This document shows positions 15,826-23,247 of a DNA stretch of 64,000 bases, one piece after another. The notes beneath the pieces were generated by a model. It saw nothing but the letters and a program-made list of their open reading frames with translations, ran no database searches and was not told the origin of the DNA. The translations under genes were made by a program, and so were the position numbers. Location: the NCBI GenBank assembly GCA_036655355.1, contig JAVVQG010000003.1, forward strand, positions 1 to 64,000, given 5' to 3'. The stretch comes from JAUNSR01 sp036655355 (GTDB lineage: Bacteria > Bacteroidota > Bacteroidia > Bacteroidales > JAUNSR01). How positions within the stretch are numbered: the first letter of the stretch is position 1; each line of letters begins with the position of its first letter.

Positions 15826-17046
15826 TTATTTTTTTGTCTTTGTCAGCGCCCGTACCGGATAGATGGCAGCGAAGAATCCGATCACGCCGACGGTAATCAC
15901 GACGCTGATCAAATCGCTCCACAAGAGCAAGACAGGGTAGGAATCAACGATAAACATGCCGCTGGCATCGCCCAATCGCATGATTCCGAAATATTGTTGT
16001 GCCAGACAAAGCGACACACCCAGAATGACTCCGACAAACGCCCCCACTCCGGTGATGAGCCATCCCTCGAAAAGGAATATCTTTCCGATGAGCGAATCAC
16101 TCGCCCCTAGTTTCTTCAAGGTATCGACATCGGCCTTTTTGTCTATGATGAGCATCGAGAGCGACCCGACCACATTGAAAGCGGCAATCATCAGGATAAA
16201 CACCATGATGAGGTAAGTCACCCATTTCTCAATCTCCATGATGCGAAAAGAATCAGCCTGTTGCTCCATGCGGTTCAACACGCGGTAATCGTCGCCCAGT
16301 TGTTTCTTCAGTTGCTTTTTAAATGCTTCCGGATTCACGTCCGGTTTCAGTTTCAGCTGTATGGAACTCACCAGGTTCTCCTCTCCGAAGAGATCCCGTG
16401 CAAAGTCGATTGAGGCGATGAGGAGTTGATCGTCGTACTGCATCTGATTAACCCGGAATACGCCGCCGACAAAGAGTCGTCCTTCGTTAAAGGAATCCGC
16501 CGGATTAGCAAGGTTGATTTTTCCGGTACGTTTGGGTACGTAGAGTTCCAACGGACGAACAAATCCGGCGTTAACACCCAGCTGTGAAGCCAGTCCCACA
16601 CCGAGCGTGGCATAATTCGTCACTTGATCCTTAAGGCGGAACTTTCCGTTTACAATGATACGGTCTATCGACGAGAGGTGTTCGAAATTAGGCGAAACCC
16701 CTTTCACCAATGCCGGCAATTGCCTACCGTCATAATTGATCAGTGCGTTTTCCTCCAGCACTTCGGAGAAAATCGCGATCTCGGGCATTTCGCGCAGATC
16801 CGCGATCAAAGAATCGGTCGTATGAAAATACTTACCTTTCACACGTTCCACTTTCAACTCGGGATCGAATGCGGAATAAAGGGTGGAGATCAGGTCCTGA
16901 AACCCGTTAAAAACAGAAAGCGTACAAATCAAAGCCGCGGTAATGACAGCAACGCCACATACTGACACCAACGAGATCAAGTTGATTGCATTATGTGACT
17001 TCTTCGAAATGAGATAACGTTGTGCCAAACGGAGGGGAAGATTCAT
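15826..17046 (-). CDS. FtsX/LolC-E-like ABC transporter permease
   Basis: A 406-residue integral membrane protein of the MacB/LolCE permease class. N-terminal helix around 20-45 (NLISLVSVCGVAVITAALIC), a large periplasmic domain (about 50-260), then three C-terminal helices (from about 275, 320 and 370) containing KKADVDTLKKLGASDSLIGK, the family's coupling region. Proteins of this type move lipoproteins or other envelope substrates together with an ATPase, which is not encoded nearby. It is the last gene of the pyk run, 18 nt after rbfA. Confidence 0.88.
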   Translation of the reverse strand: MNLPLRLAQRYLISKKSHNAINLISLVSVCGVAVITAALICTLSVFNGFQDLISTLYSAFDPELKVERVKGKYFHTTDSLIADLREMPEIAIFSEVLEENALINYDGRQLPALVKGVSPNFEHLSSIDRIIVNGKFRLKDQVTNYATLGVGLASQLGVNAGFVRPLELYVPKRTGKINLANPADSFNEGRLFVGGVFRVNQMQYDDQLLIASIDFARDLFGEENLVSSIQLKLKPDVNPEAFKKQLKKQLGDDYRVLNRMEQQADSFRIMEIEKWVTYLIMVFILMIAAFNVVGSLSMLIIDKKADVDTLKKLGASDSLIGKIFLFEGWLITGVGAFVGVILGVSLCLAQQYFGIMRLGDASGMFIVDSYPVLLLWSDLISVVITVGVIGFFAAIYPVRALTKTKK

Positions 17047-17064
17047 ACGCGGATACTGTGTGAT

Positions 17065-17397
17065 TTATTTCAATAGAGAATCAATCTTCTCGATATAATC
17101 CAGAGAGTCGTCCAGATAGAACACCAATTCAGGCATTTTACGCAACTGGAAGCGCACCACCTGCGCCACTTCGTGACGGATATTTTTCGCATTTGCCGAG
17201 ATATTCTTCAGCAGTTCATTTGATTTTTCCGAAGGGAAAATGCTCAGGTACACTTTTGCTACGCCCAAATCGGGACTCACGCGTACGGCACTAACAGAGA
17301 TCAGGACGCCATGCATCTGGCTGGTCTCTCTACGGAACACTTCGCCCAACTCTTTCTGAAGCAGGCGGCCTATCTTACTTTGTCTTGTAGTTTCCAT
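17065..17397 (-). CDS. rbfA: 30S ribosome-binding factor RbfA
   Basis: Late 30S subunit assembly and cold-shock factor with a KH-like fold. It is 110 residues, normal length. Family signs: N-terminal RQSKIGRLLQKELGEVFRRE, VSAVRVSPDLGVAKVYLSIF in the middle, and VRFQLRKMPELVFYLDDSLD near the end. Located between the O-methyltransferase and permease genes on the same strand. Confidence 0.95.
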   Translation of the reverse strand: METTRQSKIGRLLQKELGEVFRRETSQMHGVLISVSAVRVSPDLGVAKVYLSIFPSEKSNELLKNISANAKNIRHEVAQVVRFQLRKMPELVFYLDDSLDYIEKIDSLLK

Positions 17398-17429
17398 ATG
17401 TAAATATAGTGATAATTATAAATGCCAAT

Positions 17430-17479
17430 GCGAGTTGCGAATTCCAACAAGAAAAACTCACTTGAAATTCACAACCCGC
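17430..17479. repeat. Long imperfect inverted repeat between the O-methyltransferase gene and rbfA
   Basis: GCGAGTTGCGAATT (17430-17443) pairs over 14 positions with AATTCACAACCCGC (17466-17479), with two wobble pairs in the RNA of the minus strand. There is no T run in the minus direction, so it is not a normal terminator for this operon; a T-rich stretch follows only on the plus strand. Confidence 0.75.
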
Positions 17480-17487
17480 AGGCCTTT

Positions 17488-18129
17488 TTATTTTTTCCGG
17501 ATCAGGGTCATACCGTCCCGGATCGGTAGAATTACTTTCTCCACTCTGTCGTCGGCAGCGATCTTATCGTTGAAGTTCATAATCCCCACGCTTTGGGCAT
17601 CTTTGGGTAGCGGATCTTGCACCACTTTCCCATCCCACAGCGTATTGTCGGCGATGATGAGTCCCCCGGGTCTCACCTTATCGAAAATCAAGTCGTAATA
17701 TTCGCTATAGATCCGTTTATTGGCATCAATAAACACGATATCGAACATACGGTCGATTGTCGGGATGATTTCGATGGCATCACCGATGTGAAAATGAATT
17801 TTCTCTGCATAAGGCGAGCGTTCGAAGAAAGAGGAAGTAAACTCCTCCAACTCATCATCGATATCGATGGTATGAAGCTCTGCCAACGGATCCTCTGCAA
17901 GAGATTCCGCCATGCAAAGGGCCGAATAGCCGCTGAACGTTCCGAGTTCGAGAATGTAGCGCGGCTGAACCAGGCTACATAGCATTTTCAGGATTCTACC
18001 CTGTAAATGACCGGAACACATGCGCGGCTTAAGCAGCTTCACATGTGTTTCGCGGTTCACGCGCTCCAGAAGCTCTCCCTCCTTATCGATACGATTCAGG
18101 ATATACTGCTCTAAAAGCTCGTCGTTCAT
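17488..18129 (-). CDS. Class I SAM-dependent O-methyltransferase
   Basis: A 213-residue O-methyltransferase of the caffeoyl-CoA/catechol type (Methyltransf_3). Motif I is intact (ILELGTFSGYSALCMAE, about 59-75), followed by LHTIDIDDE (acidic loop), FDIVFIDANKRIYSEYYDLI with the metal-binding aspartate, and LIIADNTLWDGKV. Cytoplasmic, substrate unknown. The start codon overlaps the pyk stop by one base (TAATG), which suggests translational coupling. Confidence 0.9.
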   Translation of the reverse strand: MNDELLEQYILNRIDKEGELLERVNRETHVKLLKPRMCSGHLQGRILKMLCSLVQPRYILELGTFSGYSALCMAESLAEDPLAELHTIDIDDELEEFTSSFFERSPYAEKIHFHIGDAIEIIPTIDRMFDIVFIDANKRIYSEYYDLIFDKVRPGGLIIADNTLWDGKVVQDPLPKDAQSVGIMNFNDKIAADDRVEKVILPIRDGMTLIRKK

Positions 18130-19592
18130 TATTTCGCTTCTTCCAGGTTAGGCAATACGTAATGGTTGTATTCTCCCAAAACCTTTCCAACTTTGTTGAT
18201 TTCAAGGAAAGAGGTACCACCACCTTCACCGAAACCGCCACCAAGGTAAGCGATCTTATCTTCGTTTGTAAGCAAACCTTTCTCGATCAGACGGTTCAGA
18301 CCTACGAAAAGATATTCGCGGGTTGTAGTTTTCTCCTCCTGATAGATTGGGAATACACCGTAAGAAAGAGCAAGCTCACGCATTACTTTTTCGTTGTAGC
18401 AAAGAGCGTAAACAGGAGCTTTACCACGGTAAGCAGCGATGTTACGCGCTGTTCTTCCAGAGAAGCTGTCTGTTACAACTGCGTTCACACCCAGTTTGTT
18501 CTCCGCTTTAACGGCTGCTTTTGTCAAGAATGCCGTAACGTCTACATCGTCAGAGCTCATTGGCACGCGGATGTCGTTTTCAGCAAGTTTTGTTTTTTCT
18601 GCTTCTTCAGCGATTTTCGCCATCGTTGCTACCGCTTCAACAGGATACTTACCGTAAGCTGTTTCTCCGGATAACATCAATGCGTCTGTACGGTAATAGA
18701 TAGCGTTCGCGATGTCTGTCACCTCCGCACGAGTCGGACGAGGGTTTTTGATCATCGTGTGAAGCATCTGAGTTGCAACGATTACCGGTTTTTTCGCCTG
18801 AACGCATTTCTTGATAAGGATACGTTGGATTCCAGGGATTTTTTCCTGCGGAACCTCAATACCCAAGTCACCACGTGCAACCATTACACCGTAAGCTACT
18901 TCCAGGATTTCGTCGATGTTATCGACACCTTCCTGATTTTCGATCTTAGCGATGATTTTGATCGGACTGTTGTGCGCGTCAAGGATCTCCTGAATATCAA
19001 GGATATCCTGTTTTGAGCGTACGAAAGAGTGAGCGATGAAATCAACATTCATCTTGATACCGTGAAGGATATTCTTTTTATCCTTTTCAGTCAAAGACGG
19101 AAGGCTGATACGTACACCCGGTACGTTCACACTCTTACGAGCACCAAGTTCCCCATTATTTTCAGCAACCGCAACTAGATAGTCAGGGTGCTTCTCTGTG
19201 ATTTTGAATTCAATCTCACCATCGTCGATCAAAACGTATCCGCCTACTGAAAGGTCGTTTACAAAGTTCGGATAGTTAATCGCGATCTGGTCTCTCGTTG
19301 TCAACACGTCAGGATTTCCTACGAATTTAACTACGTCGCCAGTCTGGAAGTTGATACGACCTTCGTTTTCGATAGCCGTTGTTCTCAATTCCGGACCTTT
19401 CGTATCCATCAGAATCGGAATTTTGTTAGAAACCGCTCTGACGTTGTTGATAATTCTGTTAAAACCTTCTTCGTTAAGGTGGGCTGAGTTCATACGAACC
19501 ACATTCATTCCATTTTCAAAAAGTGCGCGGATGAATTCAACATCGCATCGCAAATCTGAAACTGTCGCTACAATTTTGGTGTGCTTTGACAT
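18129..19592 (-). CDS. pyk: Pyruvate kinase
   Basis: Converts phosphoenolpyruvate and ADP to pyruvate and ATP, the last step of glycolysis. It is 487 residues. N-terminal TKIVATVSDL, then NVVRMNSAH (substrate/K+ region), active-site IIAKIENQEGVDNIDEI (near 212-228), ARGDLGIEVP and the MLSGETAYGKYPVEAV motif. The C-terminal regulatory domain is present (SGRTARNIAAYRGKAPVYAL). Codon use is of the highly expressed type. First gene of a leftward run with the O-methyltransferase, rbfA and the permease. Confidence 0.97.
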   Translation of the reverse strand: MSKHTKIVATVSDLRCDVEFIRALFENGMNVVRMNSAHLNEEGFNRIINNVRAVSNKIPILMDTKGPELRTTAIENEGRINFQTGDVVKFVGNPDVLTTRDQIAINYPNFVNDLSVGGYVLIDDGEIEFKITEKHPDYLVAVAENNGELGARKSVNVPGVRISLPSLTEKDKKNILHGIKMNVDFIAHSFVRSKQDILDIQEILDAHNSPIKIIAKIENQEGVDNIDEILEVAYGVMVARGDLGIEVPQEKIPGIQRILIKKCVQAKKPVIVATQMLHTMIKNPRPTRAEVTDIANAIYYRTDALMLSGETAYGKYPVEAVATMAKIAEEAEKTKLAENDIRVPMSSDDVDVTAFLTKAAVKAENKLGVNAVVTDSFSGRTARNIAAYRGKAPVYALCYNEKVMRELALSYGVFPIYQEEKTTTREYLFVGLNRLIEKGLLTNEDKIAYLGGGFGEGGGTSFLEINKVGKVLGEYNHYVLPNLEEAK

Positions 19593-19665
19593 ACAATCTA
19601 ATAATATAGTAATATCTGTTTAATATCTATCAAGTTAATAACAGCGCCGGGCTGCATTCGGTTTA

Positions 19666-20085
19666 TCAAGGAATGATAAAAGATTCTATTGCGAGGCGGT
19701 AGGAAGTTAAGCCGAAACCGGCTATCACTCCTTTACAGGCAGATGCGATCATCGACTGATGGCGATAAGCCTCTCTCTTATGAACATTTGAAATATGTAC
19801 CTCAACTACAGGCGCGGTGATTGCCCGGATAGCATCGGCTAATGCAATTGATGTATGGGTATAGGCACCGGCGTTAAGCACGATCCCGTCTGCGGTAAAT
19901 CCCTCTTCGTGGATCTTGTTGATCAACTCCCCCTCCACATTGGATTGGTAATAACTCAACTCGACCTCCGGAAAGAGTTCTTTTAACTCTGAGAAATAGC
20001 TCTCAAATGGTTTATCACCATACACGGAGGTTTCCCGCTTTCCCAGCAAGTTCAGATTCGGGCCATTTACAATGAGTATATTCAT
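19666..20085 (-). CDS. aroQ: 3-dehydroquinate dehydratase, type II
   Basis: Third step of the shikimate pathway (3-dehydroquinate to 3-dehydroshikimate). With the ATG at 20083-20085 the protein is 139 residues, normal for the dodecameric type II enzyme. Motifs: NGPNLNLLGKRE (7-18), YYQSNVEGELINKIHE (near 45-60), LNAGAYTHTSIALADAI and VEVHISNVHKREAYRH with the catalytic histidine. The open frame extends to 20202, but the added 39 residues are not family-like. Predicted promoter at 20200-20207 gives a leader of about 110 nt. Confidence 0.96.
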   Translation of the reverse strand: MNILIVNGPNLNLLGKRETSVYGDKPFESYFSELKELFPEVELSYYQSNVEGELINKIHEEGFTADGIVLNAGAYTHTSIALADAIRAITAPVVEVHISNVHKREAYRHQSMIASACKGVIAGFGLTSYRLAIESFIIP

Positions 20086-20122
20086 AATATAAACATATAT
20101 CGGATGAAAGATCTGTTTTAAA

Positions 20123-20147
20123 TCTCTTACATTATATTTGTAAGAGA
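20123..20147 (+). promoter_or_regulatory. Candidate xerD promoter with overlapping dyad
   Basis: TATATTTG (20133-20140) matches the -7 consensus. It sits in an 8-bp inverted repeat, TCTCTTAC (20123-20130) and GTAAGAGA (20140-20147), so a protein bound to the dyad would cover the -7 box. The -33 region is poor. Confidence 0.5.
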
Positions 20148-20199
20148 AATTGCAAGATTTCCAGACCACTGAAATAGGTCGCCAGTTAATCTGAATGCG

Positions 20200-20207
20200 C
20201 AAAGGTA
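20200..20207 (-). promoter_or_regulatory. -7 promoter box of aroQ
   Basis: TACCTTTG on the minus strand matches TAnnTTTG perfectly. It lies upstream of, and points across, the candidate xerD promoter. The -33 match is weak. Confidence 0.45.
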
Positions 20208-20231
20208 GTCAAAATATTTCGAATTACAGAT

Positions 20232-21146
20232 ATGATGAATATGATCAAGACACAAGAAGAGCGATATATAAAGAAATATTATACCTATCTGAAGTTTGAA
20301 AAAAACCTTCTTCCCAACTCAATCGAGGCGTATATTTCGGACGTCACAAAGCTTAAAATGTTCGCCTGCGACCACCAGAAAGAGCTTACGACCCTCTCCG
20401 CCCCCGACATTACGGAATTCCTTTGCGAACTCCATGAGATCGGAATCCACCCCCGTTCACAGGCCCGGATTCTTTCCGGAATTAAGTCTTTTTACAAATT
20501 TCTGCTACTCGACGGCTTCATTACGGTGAATCCGACCGACCTGATCGAAGGCCCGAAGATCGGACGCAAACTCCCCGAGATACTGAGTGTGGCGGAGATC
20601 GACCTGATCATCCAAAGCATCGATGTTTCCACCTCCGAAGGGCAACGAAACCGCGCCATCCTGGAAACCCTCTACAGTTGCGGCATCCGCGTCTCCGAAC
20701 TGACGGGATTGCGTATCTCGCAGATATATAAGAACGAAGGATTCATCATGGTTCAAGGAAAAGGTGACAAACAGCGCATCGTTCCCATCGCCGATACCGC
20801 CCTGTCCGAAATCGAGAAGTACATGTTCTACCGCAACGAACAGTTCATCCGAAAAGGGAACGAGGATATTCTGTTCATCAACCGGTTGGGCACGGGACTC
20901 TCCCGTGTGATGATCTTCAACATCATCCGCAAACATTGTGAATTGGCCGGCATCCGCAAGAATGTGAGTCCCCATACCTTCCGTCACTCCTTCGCCACCC
21001 ACCTGCTCGAAGGGGGATCCAATCTGCGTGCGATTCAGCTGATGTTGGGACATGAAAAGATCGCAACCACAGAAATTTACACCCACATCGACAGACAATT
21101 TCTTCGGGAGGAAATTTTAACATACCATCCCCGCAATAAAAGATAG
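20232..21146 (+). CDS. xerD: Tyrosine recombinase XerD
   Basis: Site-specific recombinase that, with XerC, resolves chromosome dimers at dif. It is 304 residues. N-terminal SAM-like DNA-binding domain (about 10-95) and a C-terminal catalytic domain with the tyrosine recombinase residues: Arg in CGIRVSELTG, Lys in GKGDKQR, HTFRHSFATHLLEGG (HxxR), GHEKIATTEIYTHI with the second His and the nucleophile Tyr. Length and lack of nearby att-like sites fit the housekeeping protein rather than a mobile-element integrase. Two further ATG codons follow closely; the first is used here. Confidence 0.92.
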   Translation: MMNMIKTQEERYIKKYYTYLKFEKNLLPNSIEAYISDVTKLKMFACDHQKELTTLSAPDITEFLCELHEIGIHPRSQARILSGIKSFYKFLLLDGFITVNPTDLIEGPKIGRKLPEILSVAEIDLIIQSIDVSTSEGQRNRAILETLYSCGIRVSELTGLRISQIYKNEGFIMVQGKGDKQRIVPIADTALSEIEKYMFYRNEQFIRKGNEDILFINRLGTGLSRVMIFNIIRKHCELAGIRKNVSPHTFRHSFATHLLEGGSNLRAIQLMLGHEKIATTEIYTHIDRQFLREEILTYHPRNKR

Positions 21147-21187
21147 AGGAAAACAGCGTTTTTAGCATAACAAATCCAAACGAAACG

Positions 21188-21241
21188 AACCCCTGTCAGA
21201 GGGGCTTAGAAAGCTGTTTTATAGCTTGCAAAGGGGGTTTT
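21188..21241 (+). terminator. Structured element after xerD, possible terminator
   Basis: AACCCC (21188-21193) can pair either with AGGGG (21200-21204) or with GGGGTT (21234-21239); between them lies a second hairpin AAGCT/AGCTT (21211-21227). The outer pairing ends in a short T run. This could be an untidy terminator for xerD or a structured leader. Confidence 0.35.
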
Positions 21242-21364
21242 GGAGACCACGAACTCTTTCCCTTTCGCATTCAGTTCGTTGCGTATTTAAAACTTTAGCA
21301 TAAAAAATATAATATTAAATATTGCGATTTTAGCTAAAAACTCTTTTAATTAGAAATATATTGC

Positions 21365-21372
21365 TATTTTTG
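21365..21372 (+). promoter_or_regulatory. -7 promoter box of the TPR lipoprotein gene
   Basis: TATTTTTG matches TAnnTTTG and lies 52 nt upstream of the ATG at 21424. It supports that ATG rather than the earlier one at 21388. Confidence 0.55.
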
Positions 21373-21423
21373 CTCCCGTTTTAACAAATGGATTACTTAG
21401 AATTCAAAATTAATAAACTCACT

Positions 21424-23106
21424 ATGAACAGAAAGCTTTACTTGCCATTACTTATGGCGCTAGTTCTTGCGTTCACTTCTTGTAGCAAGAAAATGGGCGA
21501 ATTGAGCTCAGATTACTTCACAGTAACTCCTCAGCCACTTGAAGCTGTTGGCGGACAGGTTCCGGCAACAATCAACGGTACTTTCCCTGAGAAGTATTTT
21601 AACAAAAAATCTGTTGTAACTGTTACTCCGGTATTGGTTTACGCAGGTGGTGAAACTGCAGCTGCTCCATTCATCTACCAAGGTGAAAAAGTAACTGGTA
21701 ACGATCAGACTATCTCATACAAAATGGGTGGTAACATCGCGATGAAGACTTCTTTCAAATACATCCCTGAGATGAGAAAATCAGAGTTGTTCCTTGATTT
21801 CAAAGTTCAGAGAGGTTCTAAAACGTATTCTCTTCCACGTGTAAAAGTTGCAGACGGTGTGGTTTCTACATCAGAACTTGCAAATGCAGCCGGTGTAACT
21901 CCTGCGATCGCTCCGGATAAATTCCAGAGAATCATCACAGACAACTACGTAGCGAAAATCCTTTTCCTTATCCAGCAGTCTAACCTGCGTAACAACCAGA
22001 TCAAATCTACTGAGATGGACGCGGTTAAAGCAGCTATGTTGGATGCTAAAAACACAGAAAACAAACGTCTTGCTGATGTAAACGTTGCTTCTACAGCGTC
22101 TCCTGACGGTGCGCTTGAACTAAACACGAATCTTGCTGAAAACCGTGAGAAAAACACTGTGAAGTTCATGGAACGCGTTATGAAAAAAGACAAAGTAACA
22201 GGCGATATCTCTGCTGAATTCACTCCGGAAGACTGGGCTGGTTTCAAAGAATTGGTTGAAGCTTCAAACATCCAGGACAAAGATTTGATCCTTCGCGTTC
22301 TTTCTATGTACAACGATCCTGCGGAAAGAGAGAAAGAAATCAAAAACCTTTCTTCTGCTTTCACTCAGCTTGCTGAAGAAATCCTTCCACAGCTTCGTTA
22401 CTCTAAAGTAACTGCATCTGTAGAAACAATCGGTAAATCAGACGAAGAGATCTCTGCTCTTGCAGCAAAAGATCCTAAAGCGCTTAACGTAGAGGAACTT
22501 CTTTACGCTGCTACTCTTGTTAAATCTAACAATGAGAAAATGGCGATCTACAAAAAAGTATCTGAAATCTACCCGAACGACTACCGTGCATACAACAACA
22601 TGGGTATGATCTACTTCGAAGAAGGTAAATTGGCTGACGCTTCTGCTATGTTCAACAAAGCAGCTAAGATCAACGCTAACGCTCCTGAAGTAGCGATGAA
22701 CCTTGGTTTGATGGATCTTGCAAACAACGAAATCCGCAAAGCTGAAGCTGCATTCGGTAAAGCTGCAGGTGTTCCTGAACTTCCGGCTGCTCTTGGTACG
22801 CTTTACACTGAAAGAGGTGAATACGCGAAAGCGGTTGCTGCATTCGGCGATACAAAATCAAACAACGCTGCAGTTGCTCAGATCTGTGCCGGTGACTACA
22901 ACAAAGCGAAAAACACTTTGTCTTCTATCGAAAACAAAGACGCTATGACTTACTACCTAATGGCAGTAGTTGGTGCTCGCACAAACAACGAAAACATGGT
23001 TGCTTCTAACTTGAAAGAAGCTGTGAAACTTGACTCTTCTCTTGCTGCTTTCGCTGCAAACGATCTTGAGTTCGCAAAATACAATGTTGCTTCTTTGATT
23101 AAATAA
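21424..23106 (+). CDS. TPR-repeat outer-membrane lipoprotein with OmpA-like region
   Basis: A 560-residue lipoprotein, lipobox LAFTSC with Cys20. Residues ~25-170 form a beta-rich domain with no function I can name. The middle (about 220-260, VASTASPDGALELNTNLAEN) resembles the OmpA-like peptidoglycan-binding fold (ASPEG-type motif followed by NxxLAxxR). The C-terminal part (about 370-555) contains TPR units (YPNDYRAYNNMGMIYFEEGK, NAPEVAMNLGLMDLANNE and others). Codon use is strongly biased (tct, gct, aaa, gaa) compared with flanking genes, a sign of high expression. Start chosen at the ATG that opens the signal peptide. Confidence 0.82.
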   Translation: MNRKLYLPLLMALVLAFTSCSKKMGELSSDYFTVTPQPLEAVGGQVPATINGTFPEKYFNKKSVVTVTPVLVYAGGETAAAPFIYQGEKVTGNDQTISYKMGGNIAMKTSFKYIPEMRKSELFLDFKVQRGSKTYSLPRVKVADGVVSTSELANAAGVTPAIAPDKFQRIITDNYVAKILFLIQQSNLRNNQIKSTEMDAVKAAMLDAKNTENKRLADVNVASTASPDGALELNTNLAENREKNTVKFMERVMKKDKVTGDISAEFTPEDWAGFKELVEASNIQDKDLILRVLSMYNDPAEREKEIKNLSSAFTQLAEEILPQLRYSKVTASVETIGKSDEEISALAAKDPKALNVEELLYAATLVKSNNEKMAIYKKVSEIYPNDYRAYNNMGMIYFEEGKLADASAMFNKAAKINANAPEVAMNLGLMDLANNEIRKAEAAFGKAAGVPELPAALGTLYTERGEYAKAVAAFGDTKSNNAAVAQICAGDYNKAKNTLSSIENKDAMTYYLMAVVGARTNNENMVASNLKEAVKLDSSLAAFAANDLEFAKYNVASLIK

Positions 23107-23125
23107 TCAACCGAACATATTGAAT

Positions 23126-23163
23126 AAAAGGGTGCTCCTTCGGGTAGCGCCCTTTTTTTTTTT
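23126..23163 (+). terminator. Intrinsic terminator of the TPR lipoprotein gene
   Basis: GGGTGCT pairs with AGCGCCC around CCTTCGGGT, flanked by AAAA and an 11-base T run. Confidence 0.92.
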
Positions 23164-23247
23164 GCGGATTTCATTATCTTTATCCCTGACTAATAAGAGC
23201 ATCCTTTTATTGGCTTTAAATTCATTTTAGCGTTTATTTCAATTCTT

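Noticed and set aside
20232..21146. XerD gene as an integrase of a mobile element
   Set aside because: Length, motifs and setting next to aroQ fit the housekeeping recombinase; no cargo, tRNA attachment repeat or other mobile gene is nearby.
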